Below, one piece after another: positions 1-9,442 of a stretch of DNA of 64,000 nucleotides (the stretch's first letter is position 1; every line of letters begins with the position of its first letter). Location: NCBI RefSeq assembly GCF_014203425.1, contig NZ_JACHJC010000001.1, positions 1,612,001 to 1,676,000 of the forward strand, written 5' to 3'. The notes below the pieces were generated by a model. The model saw only the letters and a program-made list of their open reading frames with translations. It was not told the DNA's origin and ran no database searches. The stretch comes from Micromonospora echinospora. GTDB taxonomy: Bacteria > Actinomycetota > Actinomycetes > Mycobacteriales > Micromonosporaceae. Both the position numbers and the translations under genes were made by a program.

Positions 1-1316
<1,316 letters not shown>

Positions 1317-1356
1317 GGGTACCTCCGCCGTCCGTCTGGGGTGGATGGCGGGCAGG

Positions 1357-2637
1357 CTAGTTTCCGGGACGTTGCAGGAACGTTGCGCGCGGCAGCGCGT
1401 ACTCCTCGGCGAGCTGGCGGGCCCGCGCGACAGCGAGCGGCCGGCGCGGCGTGCCCGGCGGCAGCGCCCGGGCCAGGGCCTGCCAGGCGGCGAGGTCGTC
1501 GGCCCCGGCCGCCGTCGCGGTCCAGGCGGCGATCAGACCGGGGTCGGCGCCGGCCAGCACCGCGGCGCGCAACTGGCCGTCGACCAGGCGGCGCAGCCGC
1601 GCCACTCCCGGCGCGTCCGACCCGGGCAGGAGCGGCCCACGGTACGCGCGCAGCGCCGCCGCCTGATCGCCACGTTCGAGCAGTTCGGTGACGGTACGGA
1701 AGTCGGCACGGACGGCCGGCCGCAGCCGGTACGGGCGGGAGTCGAGCAGTTCCTCGCCGAGCACGCGGCGCAGCCGGGACAGCTCGGCGCGCAGCGTGAC
1801 CGGGTGCCGCCTGTCGTCGCCGTAGAGGTCGAGGCCGAGTTGTTCCCCGGTGCGCCCCTCGGGGTGGTCGACGAGCAGCACCAGCAGTTCGCTGTGCCGC
1901 CGGCCGAGCCGGATGCGCCGGCCGCCGACGCGCAGCTCCGCCTCGTCGCGGCCGAGCGCCGACACGTACGCCACGTCCGGCGCGGCGGGCGCGGCGCCGG
2001 CCAGGAACGCCTCGGCGGCCCGGGCGGTGGCCCGGACCAGTGCCAGGCTCTGCGGGCTGGCCAGATGGTCCCCGCCGGTGATGTCGACGGCGCCGAGCAG
2101 CGCGCCGCTGACCGGGTCGTGGATCGGCGCGGCGGCGCAGGTCCAGCGCTGCACCGGCCGGACGAAGTGCTCGGTGGCGAAGATCTGCACGCCGTGGTCG
2201 ACGGCGAGGGCGGTGCCGGGGGCGTTGGTGCCGGCGTGCGCCTCGTCCCAGCGTGCGCCGGGTACGAAGTTCATCCGCTCGGCGTGCCGCAGCACCCCGG
2301 TGTTGCCCTCCACCCAGAGCAGCCGGCCGGCGGCGTCGCAGACCGCCATCAGGTGCGCGCCGTCCTGCGCGATGCCGCCGAGCAGGTCGCGGAAGAGCGG
2401 CATCACCCGGGCGAGCGGGTGCGCGGCGCGGTAGGTCTCCAGCGCGTCGTCGGTGAGGTCGACCGGTGCGGTGGCCTCCGGGTCGAGCAGCGCGGACCGC
2501 TCCCAGGAGCGGGCGACCACCTCACGGACGCCGCCTGTGGTGCCCGCGGTGAGGAACGCCTCGTGGGCGGCACCGACCTGCGCGATCCGCTCCGCCGGAT
2601 CCGCGCCGAACTCCAGGGCGAGCCACGGGTCAGCCAC
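1357..2637 (-). CDS. GAF-domain transcriptional regulator with C-terminal winged-helix/BTAD-like region
   Basis: About 426 residues. I chose the GTG at 2637 because GGAAGGAGG lies just upstream on the minus strand; a TTG start at 2685 is possible but has no such site. The N-terminal half (about residues 60-215) reads as a GAF-type sensor as in AcoR-like regulators, with [15 protein letters not shown] and the CAAAPIHDP segment. No AAA+ sigma-54 domain follows. Instead the C-terminal half has an [16 protein letters not shown] segment resembling a winged helix and then a helical part with [20 protein letters not shown], similar to SARP/BTAD regulators. The gene lies immediately upstream of the aldehyde dehydrogenase and probably controls it. 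Family assignment is by sequence style; the ligand is unknown. Confidence 0.75.
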   Translation of the reverse strand: MADPWLALEFGADPAERIAQVGAAHEAFLTAGTTGGVREVVARSWERSALLDPEATAPVDLTDDALETYRAAHPLARVMPLFRDLLGGIAQDGAHLMAVCDAAGRLLWVEGNTGVLRHAERMNFVPGARWDEAHAGTNAPGTALAVDHGVQIFATEHFVRPVQRWTCAAAPIHDPVSGALLGAVDITGGDHLASPQSLALVRATARAAEAFLAGAAPAAPDVAYVSALGRDEAELRVGGRRIRLGRRHSELLVLLVDHPEGRTGEQLGLDLYGDDRRHPVTLRAELSRLRRVLGEELLDSRPYRLRPAVRADFRTVTELLERGDQAAALRAYRGPLLPGSDAPGVARLRRLVDGQLRAAVLAGADPGLIAAWTATAAGADDLAAWQALARALPPGTPRRPLAVARARQLAEEYALPRATFLQRPGN

Positions 2638-2802
2638 CAGCGCCTCCTTCCACCCATCGTGACCTACCTCACGCCTGAGCGCCAATGCGTGATCCGGGTC
2701 ACTTCAGCAGTGCTCGCGCCGCCTTCGGACCGGACGAACGGCCCATCCGGTCCTACGCCGGTTGTCGCAGCGTGGCCCGCGTGGAGGATGGCTGCTGCGG
2801 AC

Positions 2803-2820
2803 GCTTACAGAACCCTTAAC
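2803..2820. promoter_or_regulatory. Candidate response-regulator operator (CTTA direct repeats, 11-bp period)
   Basis: An AT-richer patch in a very GC-rich gap reads GCTTACAGAACCCTTAAC, with CTTA at 2804 and 2815. An 11-bp direct-repeat period is the usual geometry for OmpR-family dimers. It lies 55-72 bases before the response-regulator start and could serve autoregulation. This is inference from spacing only. Confidence 0.3.
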
Positions 2821-2874
2821 TGCGGCCTGCGAAGGTGTGCCGGACGACGAGGGAAGACACGGGGGAGCGCAAGG

Positions 2875-3540
2875 GTGCGGGTGCTGGTGGCGGACGACGA
2901 GCGGCTCTTGGCGGACACGGTCGCCGAGGGGCTGCGACGGTTCTCCATGGCGGTGGACGTCTGCTACGACGGCGACGGCGCGCTGGAACGGATCGGGGTC
3001 AACCGGTACGACGTGGCGGTGCTGGACCGGGACATGCCCGGCGCCACCGGCGACGAGGTGTGCCGGAGCCTGGCCGGGTCCGATGCCGGTACCCGGGTGC
3101 TGCTGCTCACCGCCGCCGCCGGCATCCGGGACCGGGTCGCCGGCCTCGGGCTGGGCGCCGACGACTACCTGACCAAGCCGTTCGCGTTCGCCGAGCTGGT
3201 GGCGCGGGTGCAGGCGCTGGGCCGCCGGTCCACCCCGGCGCTGCCGCCGGTGCTGGAGCGGCACGGCGTGATCCTCGACGTGGCCCGGCACACCGCCACC
3301 CGCGACGGCCGCCCGCTCGGGCTCAGCCCCAAGGAGTTCGCCGTCCTGCACGTGCTGATGCGGGCCGGTGGCCGGGTGGTCAGCGCCGAGGACCTGCTGG
3401 AACAGGCGTGGGACGAGTTCGCCGACCCGTTCACCAACGCGGTCCGGGTGACTGTGATGACCCTGCGCAAGAAGCTCGGCCAGCCGTCGGTCATCCACAC
3501 CGTGCCGAAGGCCGGCTACCGGATCGGCGAGCCGGAATGA
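2875..3540 (+). CDS. OmpR-family response regulator (VanR/CutR-like)
   Basis: 221 residues, starting at the GTG at 2875, which has GGGGGAG a few bases upstream. The receiver domain (about 1-115) begins VRVLVADDE with the acidic pair, has the phospho-acceptor Asp51 in VLDRDMPG, and the conserved Lys in LTKPF. The C-terminal winged helix (about 125-221) includes LSPKEFAVLHVLM and the closing TVPKAGYRIG, typical of the OmpR/PhoB class. The stop overlaps the kinase start (ATGA), so the two are translationally coupled. The downstream cassette contains D-Ala-D-Ala ligase and VanX homologues, which makes a VanR-like role attractive, but the protein itself is not diagnostic. Confidence 0.9.
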   Translation: MRVLVADDERLLADTVAEGLRRFSMAVDVCYDGDGALERIGVNRYDVAVLDRDMPGATGDEVCRSLAGSDAGTRVLLLTAAAGIRDRVAGLGLGADDYLTKPFAFAELVARVQALGRRSTPALPPVLERHGVILDVARHTATRDGRPLGLSPKEFAVLHVLMRAGGRVVSAEDLLEQAWDEFADPFTNAVRVTVMTLRKKLGQPSVIHTVPKAGYRIGEPE

Positions 3541-4589
3541 GCCCCCGCCGCCGCATCCTGCTGGTCGGGGTGCTCGCCCTGCTCGCCGGGTTCTTCGTGC
3601 CCGACATGGTCAAGTCGCTGCTCGAACTGGTGTGGGGGCGGGCCCAGTGGTTCTGCGGCCTGGCCACGATCGGCGCGGTGTGCGAGCCGGGCCGTCCGTT
3701 CATGCCGCTGCTGCCGCTGCTGACCGAGTTGCTGGTGCTGGTGGCCGCCGGGTTCGCGGTGTGGGGCGCGGCCCGCTGGTGCCTGCGTCCGGTGCACGAC
3801 CTGGCCGCCCCGATGGCGAACCTGGGGCCGCAGAACCTCGGCTACCGGATCCGCCGCGGCGGCCGGGACGAACTGGCCGGGCTCGCCCGCTCGATCGACG
3901 ACATGCTGGACCGGGTCACCGCCGGGTACGAGGGACAGCGGCGGTTCGCCGCGAACGCCTCGCACGAGCTGCGTACGCCGCTCGCCGTGCAGCGCACCCT
4001 GATCGAGGTCGGCATGACGCAGTCGCTCACCGGCGAGCAACTGGAGCTGCTGACCGCGCAACTGCTCGCCACGAACGAACGCAACGAGCGGCTGATCGAA
4101 GGACTGCTGGCGCTCAGCGAGAGCGACCAGGGCCTGCGGTCCTCCACCCCGCAACGCCTGGAACAGATCGTCACCGGCGTGCTGGCCGCGTACGCCGACC
4201 GGGCCGCCGAGGCGGGCGTGACAGTGGAGGCCCGGCTGTCGCCCCGCATCCTGACCGGTGAGCGGGTGCTACTGGAACGCCTGGTCACAAACCTGGTGGA
4301 GAACGGCATCAAGTACAACCGCCCGGGCGGCCGGCTCACCGTCACCGTCGGCGGCGACCCGGCGCTGACCGTCGCCAACAGCGGGCAGGCCGTCCCCGCC
4401 GAAGCTGTCGACGGGCTGTTCGAGCCGTTCCGGCGCCTCGCCCGGGACCGGACCAACCAGGGCGGTGGCGCCGGGCTCGGCCTGGCCATCGCCCGCTCCA
4501 TCACCCAGGCGCACGGCGGCATCATCGCCGCCCGCCCGGGTGCGGACGGCGGCCTGCGGGTCGACGTCCACCTGCCCCACGTGGGCTGA
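3537..4589 (+). CDS. Sensor histidine kinase (VanS-like position)
   Basis: 350 residues, start ATG at 3537 overlapping the upstream stop. Two membrane segments (about 7-25 and 60-85) bracket a short extracytoplasmic loop with two Cys. A HAMP-like stretch follows, then the dimerisation domain with phospho-acceptor His143 in ASHELRTPLAV, and an ATPase domain with N-box NLVENGIKYN and the glycine box GGAGLGLAIA. The short external loop suggests sensing in or near the membrane. It forms a pair with the regulator at 2875 and is followed 117 bases later by the Van-like cassette. Which signal it detects cannot be read from the sequence. Confidence 0.9.
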   Translation: MSPRRRILLVGVLALLAGFFVPDMVKSLLELVWGRAQWFCGLATIGAVCEPGRPFMPLLPLLTELLVLVAAGFAVWGAARWCLRPVHDLAAPMANLGPQNLGYRIRRGGRDELAGLARSIDDMLDRVTAGYEGQRRFAANASHELRTPLAVQRTLIEVGMTQSLTGEQLELLTAQLLATNERNERLIEGLLALSESDQGLRSSTPQRLEQIVTGVLAAYADRAAEAGVTVEARLSPRILTGERVLLERLVTNLVENGIKYNRPGGRLTVTVGGDPALTVANSGQAVPAEAVDGLFEPFRRLARDRTNQGGGAGLGLAIARSITQAHGGIIAARPGADGGLRVDVHLPHVG

Positions 4590-4706
4590 CCACCCCCACA
4601 CACGACTCCGGGAGCCGCCGTCGCGGCGTCCCGCGATGACACCTGCCCGAGGACGGGACCGGCGGCACTGCCGCCTGCCCCGGAGACGGCCGGAGAGGAG
4701 ACCGCA

Positions 4707-5799
4707 GTGCCGACGCGTACCGAGGGGAGCGCACCACCCGGTGACCGGGTGGTCTGGGCCGACGTGGCAAAGGGCGCCTGCGTCGTGCTCGTGGTGCTGT
4801 GGCACGTCGTCGTCAAGGACTACCTGCGCATCGACTGGCAGGTCGGCCTGCCGGTGCCGGGCGCGTGGGGGCTGCTCGGCGAGCAGTTGCTGCCGCTGCG
4901 GATGCCGTTGTTCTTCGCGATCTCCGGCATCTTCGCGGCGAACGCGGTGGCCCGCCCGTGGCGGGTGTCCGGGCGGCCCCGGATCGCGCGGAACCTCTAC
5001 CTCTATGCGATCTGGCTCCTGATCCACACCACGGTGCTGGCGCTGGCGCCCGGTTTCCCGACCGACCGGGCCACCAGCCCTGGCGAGCTGCTGGCCCAGC
5101 TCACCGTGACGCCGTCCAACCTCTGGTACCTGTACGCGCTGGCGCTCTACTTCGCGCTCGCGAAGGCGCTGCGCCGGGTGCACCCGGCGGTACTGCTGAC
5201 CGCCGCGGGCGCGCTGTCCGCGGTGGCGGCCACCGGGCTGCTGGACAGCCCCGGCAACCGGGGGCAGGTCTACCAGAACCTCGTGTTCTTCCTGGCCGGC
5301 GTGCACCTGAAGCCGTACCTCACGCGGTGGGCGGACGGCGTGAGCACCCGGCGGCTCGCGGCAGCCGGCGCGGCGTACGCGATCGGGCTGGCCGCCATGG
5401 CGCTGGCCGGCGCGCAGAGCTGGCCCGGCGTGTACCTGCTCGTCTCCGTCGCGGCGGTGGCGTTCGGGCTGACCGCCGCCGCCCGGCTGGCCCGCCGCCG
5501 CCCGGCTGGCCCGGCACCGCCTGGCCGGTCCGGCACTGGCCCGGCTCGGCCGCCGCACGCTTCCCATCTACGTGATCCACATGCCGGTGCTGGCGCTGCT
5601 GGACCGGCTCCTCGCCGAACCGGTGGCCGGTCTGGGCGGGCCCGCGCGGGCGCTGCTCGTGACCGTCTACCCGGTAGTGCTCACCGCGCTCGTGCTGGCG
5701 CTGAGCCTCGCCGCACATCGCGGCCTCACCGCGCTCGGCGCGCGCCGGCTGTTCGACCTGCCGCGCCGCCGCGCCCACTCGAATCCCGAAGGAGAGACC
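4707..5799 (+). CDS. Membrane acyltransferase-3 module, frameshifted near 5500 and in frame with the PLP enzyme downstream (VanT-like layout)
   Basis: The GTG at 4707 follows GGAGAGGAG. The first about 265 residues form an acyltransferase-3 integral membrane protein: DVAKGACVVLVVLWHVVV with the family His, MPLFFAISGIFAANA, NLWYLYALALYFALAKAL and several more membrane helices. At about 5499-5504 a C-rich run (cgcccgg) shifts the frame. After removing one base the family C-terminus continues convincingly in the other frame (LGRRTLPIYVIHMPVL, then more membrane segments). That frame has no stop before the ATG at 5800, so the corrected gene runs straight into the PLP enzyme: a single polypeptide of about 723 residues. 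VanT of VanC-type enterococci has the same order of membrane acyltransferase module then PLP racemase. A sequencing error, a real mutation, or two genes with a lost stop are all possible. Confidence 0.7.
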
Positions 5800-6879
5800 A
5801 TGCCCCGAATCGACGCGCCGGCGCTGCCGGCCCGAACACAGGTCGAGGAGGCCGCCCGCGTGCTGTCCGGCCGGGTGGTGCGTACCCCGGTGCTGCACAG
5901 CCCGGCGATCGACCGCCTGGCCTGCGCCCGGATCCTGCTCAAGGCGGAGAACCTCCAGGACGGCGGCTCGTACAAGATGCGCGGCGCGATGCTGGCGGTG
6001 GGCCGGCTGGCCGCCGCCGGGCACACCGGCGTGGTCGCGCAGAGCACGGGGAACCACGCCGTCGCGGTGGCGCTGGCGGCGCGCCGGCACGGGCTGGCCG
6101 CGACGGTCGTGCTGCCGGTGGACGCCGCGCCGGTCAAGGTGGACCGGGCGCGAGCGGCCGGGGCCCGGGTGGTCCGGGCCGGCACCACAGTCGAGGAGCG
6201 TCTGGCCGTCGCCCGGCGGATCGCCGAGGTGGAGGGCCACCCGCTGGTCGACGCGTACGACCACCCGGACGTGGTGGCCGGGCAGGGCAGCGCCAGCCTG
6301 GAGCTGATCGAGGAGGCGGCGCGGCGCGGGACGCCGCTGGACGCTCTCGTGGTGCCGGTGGGCGGAGGCGGCGGCATCGCCGGGGCCTGCCTGGCGGCGG
6401 CCGGAACGCCGATCGAGGTGTACGGCGTGGAGCCGGTCGGGTGCGACTCGCTCGCCCGCAGCCTGGCCGCCGGACGCCCCACACCTGTCGCGCCGGCGCC
6501 GAGCCTGGCCGACGGACTCCGTCCCGGCTGCGTCGGCGACCTGCCGTTCGCGGTGGCCCGGACCGCCGTGCGGGGGGTGGTCCGGGTCGACGACGACGCG
6601 ATCGTCGAGGCGTTCCGGCTGCTCCTGCTGGACCTCAAGGTGCTGGTCGAGCCGTCCGGCGCGGCCGGGCTGGCCGGCGCGCTGCGGCTGGGCGAGGTGG
6701 CCGGTCCCGGCGGCGGCGCGGTCACGGCGGCCGGTCCCGGCGACGTCGGCGGGACGCCGTGGCCTTCGGGTGGTGGGCGGCGAAGGACGGTCGGCGTGGT
6801 GCTGACCGGCGGAAACGTGGAAGCGGACCTGGTGGCCCGGCTGGCGGGCGACCGGATGACGGCGGGAGTGGCGGCATGA
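5800..6879 (+). CDS. Fold-type II PLP enzyme, serine/threonine dehydratase or serine racemase-like
   Basis: 359 residues if translation begins at the ATG at 5800, which has its own GAAGGAGAG site; it may also be the C-terminal half of a fusion with the preceding membrane module. It has the PLP-lysine motif GGSYKMRGA (Lys59), STGNHAVAVALAA, the phosphate-binding loop PVGGGGGIAG, SLADGL, PSGAAGLAGAL and the terminal LTGGNVE. This is the threonine/serine ammonia-lyase family that also includes eukaryotic-type serine racemases. There is no C-terminal ACT regulatory domain, which argues against the isoleucine-pathway enzyme IlvA. Next to a ligase and a VanX homologue, a role in providing a D-amino acid such as D-serine is plausible but unproven. 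The stop overlaps the ligase start (ATGA). Confidence 0.85.
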   Translation: MPRIDAPALPARTQVEEAARVLSGRVVRTPVLHSPAIDRLACARILLKAENLQDGGSYKMRGAMLAVGRLAAAGHTGVVAQSTGNHAVAVALAARRHGLAATVVLPVDAAPVKVDRARAAGARVVRAGTTVEERLAVARRIAEVEGHPLVDAYDHPDVVAGQGSASLELIEEAARRGTPLDALVVPVGGGGGIAGACLAAAGTPIEVYGVEPVGCDSLARSLAAGRPTPVAPAPSLADGLRPGCVGDLPFAVARTAVRGVVRVDDDAIVEAFRLLLLDLKVLVEPSGAAGLAGALRLGEVAGPGGGAVTAAGPGDVGGTPWPSGGGRRRTVGVVLTGGNVEADLVARLAGDRMTAGVAA

Positions 6880-8009
6880 GGGCGACAGTGCGGATCGGTG
6901 TCCTGTTCGGAGGCCCGTCGGCGGAGCACGAGGTCTCCTGCGCCTCGGCGCTCGGCGTGGCCCGGGCCCTGGCCGGGCAGGGCCACCGGGTGGTCGCGCT
7001 CGGCCTCACCCGGACCGGCGGGCTGCGGCTGCTGCCGGAACCGGTGCTCGCTCAGCACCTCGGGACCGTGGCGGCCGGGCGGGCGATCGACGACCGGCTG
7101 CCGGTCACCGGCCCGGCGGTGGAGCTGCGGCGCGGGGCAGCCGCCGGCACTGTGGCGGTCACCGCCGCCGACGCCCCGGCCACTGTGCACGCCGAACTGG
7201 ACGTGGTGTTCCCGGTGCTGCACGGCCCGTACGGCGAGGACGGCGTGGTGCAGGGGCTGCTGGAATCGCTGGGGGTGCCGTACGTCGGGTGCGGAATCCT
7301 CGCCTCCGCCGTCGGCATGGACAAGGTGGCGATGAAGCGGGCGCTGCGCGCCGAGGACGTGCCGACCACCCCGTACGTCTGGTTCGACGAGCCGACCTGG
7401 CGGGCCGCGGCGGACCCGGAGAAGCTGGTCGTGGGGCTGCGCGGACCGCTGTTCGTCAAGCCGGCCCGGATGGGCTCCTCGATCGGCATCTCCCGGGTGG
7501 CCGACGGCGACGACCTGGTGGCGGCGGTGGAGGAGGCGTTCCGGCACGACCACGTGGTGCTCGTCGAGCAGGGCGTGACCGGCCGGGAGCTGGAGTGCGG
7601 CGTGCTCGGCGGCTGGCAGCCGGAGGCGTCGGCGGTCGGCGAGGTCCGGGTCGCGGGCGGCTGGTTCGACTACCGGCAGAAGTACTTCGGCGACGCCGAC
7701 CCGATGATCGTCCCGGCGCCGCTGCCAGACGAGGTCACCGAGCGGATCCGTGAACTGTCGGTGCGGGCGTTCACCGCGATCGGCGGCTGGGGCCTGGCCC
7801 GTGTCGACTTCCTCTACGACGAGACCACCGGCGACCTGTTCGTCAACGAGCTGAACACGCTGCCCGGCTTCACCGCGCACTCGATGTACCCGAAGGTGTG
7901 GGCCGAGTCCGGCGTCACGTACCCCGAGGTGGTGGACCGGCTGGTCGCGCTCGCCTTCGCCCGGCACGCGGCCCGGCCGTCCACCGCACACCCCGGGGGT
8001 ACGCCATGA
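6876..8009 (+). CDS. D-alanine-D-alanine ligase family protein (ATP-grasp)
   Basis: 377 residues, ATG at 6876 overlapping the upstream stop. It opens with IGVLFGGPSAEHEVSC, typical of Ddl and Van ligases, followed by ATP-grasp elements: GILASAVGMDKVAMK, FVKPARMGSSIGIS, and the metal/substrate-binding FVNELNTLPGFTAHSM. The omega-loop reads WFDYRQKYFG with a Lys-Tyr pair as in D-Ala-D-Ala and VanC-type ligases, not the VanA-type loop that favours D-lactate. The Met after HS looks like housekeeping Ddl rather than VanA/VanC, as I recall those sequences. The product may therefore be D-Ala-D-Ala, or D-Ala with another D-amino acid. Its position in an operon with a dipeptidase argues for a product that the peptidase spares. 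Confidence 0.88.
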   Translation: MRATVRIGVLFGGPSAEHEVSCASALGVARALAGQGHRVVALGLTRTGGLRLLPEPVLAQHLGTVAAGRAIDDRLPVTGPAVELRRGAAAGTVAVTAADAPATVHAELDVVFPVLHGPYGEDGVVQGLLESLGVPYVGCGILASAVGMDKVAMKRALRAEDVPTTPYVWFDEPTWRAAADPEKLVVGLRGPLFVKPARMGSSIGISRVADGDDLVAAVEEAFRHDHVVLVEQGVTGRELECGVLGGWQPEASAVGEVRVAGGWFDYRQKYFGDADPMIVPAPLPDEVTERIRELSVRAFTAIGGWGLARVDFLYDETTGDLFVNELNTLPGFTAHSMYPKVWAESGVTYPEVVDRLVALAFARHAARPSTAHPGGTP

Positions 8010-8641
8010 TCCTGCTGTCCGACCCCCGGGTCGCCGCGGTGTCCAGCCGGGACGACGGTGAACCCCTGGTGGACCTGCGCGAGGTGCCCGGGCTGCGGGT
8101 GGACGCGCGGGCCGCCGATCCCGCCGGGGCGTACGCCCGCGTGCGTCGCGGGGTCTCGGACCGGCTGCTGGCCGCGCAGCGCGCGCTGCCGGCCGGGCTG
8201 CGCCTGCTCGTGGTCGAGGGCTACCGGCCGTTCCGGGCGCAGCTCGACATCTTCACCGGCTACCGGGACGAGCTGCGGCGGCGGCATCCGGACTGGCCGG
8301 CCGACCGGCTGCACCGGGAGACCACCAAGTTCGTGTCGCCGGTCGAGGTGGCCCCGCACAGCACCGGCGGGGCAGTGGACCTCACGCTGTGTGACGCCGA
8401 CGGGGCGGAGCTGGACATGGGTACGGCGCTCGACGCCACTCCCGAGGAGAGCGCGGACGCCTGCTTCACGGCGGCCCGGCACATCCCGGTGAGCGCGTGG
8501 CGCAACCGGAACGTGCTGGTGGCGGCGTTGAGCGGCGCGGGCCTGGTGAACTACCCGACGGAGTGGTGGCACTGGTCCTACGGCGACAGGTACTGGGCGC
8601 TGATGACCGGAGCGCCACACGCCCGCTACGGTCCGTTGTAG
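8006..8641 (+). CDS. VanX-type D-Ala-D-Ala dipeptidase (M15D)
   Basis: 211 residues, start ATG at 8006 overlapping the ligase stop (ATGA). The zinc and catalytic residues of the VanX/DdpX family are all visible: His118 and Asp125 in the HSTGGAVD segment, catalytic Glu186 and His189 in EWWHWSYGDRYW, and Arg74 in EGYRPFRAQ. There is no signal peptide, so it acts in the cytoplasm, where VanX removes D-Ala-D-Ala before it enters peptidoglycan precursors. The length equals that of classical VanX (about 202) rather than the bifunctional VanXY. It is the last gene of the Van-like operon, and its close coupling to the ligase implies joint function. Confidence 0.92.
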   Translation: MILLSDPRVAAVSSRDDGEPLVDLREVPGLRVDARAADPAGAYARVRRGVSDRLLAAQRALPAGLRLLVVEGYRPFRAQLDIFTGYRDELRRRHPDWPADRLHRETTKFVSPVEVAPHSTGGAVDLTLCDADGAELDMGTALDATPEESADACFTAARHIPVSAWRNRNVLVAALSGAGLVNYPTEWWHWSYGDRYWALMTGAPHARYGPL

Positions 8642-8716
8642 CCCGCGGGCCGAAGTGAACGGTCTGGCCCTCCCGTCCGTACCACGCGTCGAGCGACAGC
8701 GACGACGGGAGAGAAC

Positions 8717-9376
8717 GTGAGGGTGCAGCGCAAGCACGTGCTGGCGGCGACCGTGGCGGTGACCGCCACGATGGCGGTCTCGGTGGGGACCGGACTGGGT
8801 TTCGCGGACACCGCGCCGGCCGCGCGATCGGTCTGCGCCGGGTCGGTGACGTTCTCGGCCGAGGGCGGGCCGCCGGCCGCGACGAGCGACCGGTTCCCCG
8901 TGGGCACCCGGCTGCGGGTGACGAACCTGGACAACCGCAAGGTGACCACGGTGACGGTGACCGGCCCGTCCGGGAGCTGCGTGCTGCTGAACGCCGCCGC
9001 CATGGACCTGGTACGCGAGCCGGGCAAGAACGTCATCCGCCGCAACGTGGTGGAACGCCTCGACGGCGCCGCCGCCCCGGCGCCGGGCGCCCAGCCGGGC
9101 GAGACCCGGCCCGGCGCCGCGCAGCCGATCGGCGGCAGCGTCTGCTCCGGCGCGATCACGTTCTTCGCCGAGGGCGGTACGCCGGCCGCCACCAGCGGTC
9201 AGTTCCCGCTCGGCACCCGGCTGCGGGTGACGAACCTGGACAACAACAAGGCGGTGACCGTGACTGTGACCGGGCCGTCGGGCAGTTGCGTGCTGCTCAA
9301 CACCGCCGCCATGGACGCCATCCGCGAACCGGGCAAGAACCTGGTCCGGCGCAACACCGTCGAGCTGATCCGCTGA
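8717..9376 (+). CDS. Secreted protein with two double-psi beta-barrel (RlpA-like) repeats
   Basis: 219 residues, GTG at 8717 after GGGAGAG. An N-terminal signal peptide (positively charged start, hydrophobic core to about residue 30) is followed by two homologous halves of about 70 residues separated by a Pro/Ala-rich linker. Each half has FPVGTRLRVTNLDN or FPLGTRLRVTNLDN, a TVTVTGPSGSCVLLN strand, an AAMD helix and two Cys that may form a disulfide. The TRLRVTNLDN...VTV pattern resembles the double-psi beta-barrel of RlpA and expansin-like proteins that bind cell-wall glycans. It follows vanX by 75 bases on the same strand and may be a wall protein connected to the cassette, or simply a neighbour. 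Confidence 0.7.
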   Translation: MRVQRKHVLAATVAVTATMAVSVGTGLGFADTAPAARSVCAGSVTFSAEGGPPAATSDRFPVGTRLRVTNLDNRKVTTVTVTGPSGSCVLLNAAAMDLVREPGKNVIRRNVVERLDGAAAPAPGAQPGETRPGAAQPIGGSVCSGAITFFAEGGTPAATSGQFPLGTRLRVTNLDNNKAVTVTVTGPSGSCVLLNTAAMDAIREPGKNLVRRNTVELIR

Positions 9377-9384
9377 GTTCCCGG

Positions 9385-9434
9385 GTGGAACACCATGGGC
9401 AGGCCCGGGGGAGATCACGCCCATGGTGTTCCAC
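9385..9434. terminator. Bidirectional stem-loop terminator
   Basis: A perfect 16-bp inverted repeat, GTGGAACACCATGGGC (9385-9400) and its complement (9419-9434), with an 18-base loop. It sits between two convergent genes that end at 9376 and 9443, so it most likely terminates both. There is no T-run, as is common in actinomycetes. Confidence 0.75.
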
Positions 9435-9442
9435 GTCCGGGG

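Noticed and set aside
5505..8009. Continuation of the 4707 frame to 8009 as one 1100-residue protein
   Set aside because: After about 5500 that frame is Pro/Arg/Gly-rich noise opposite real domains in another frame until it meets the ligase start at 6876.
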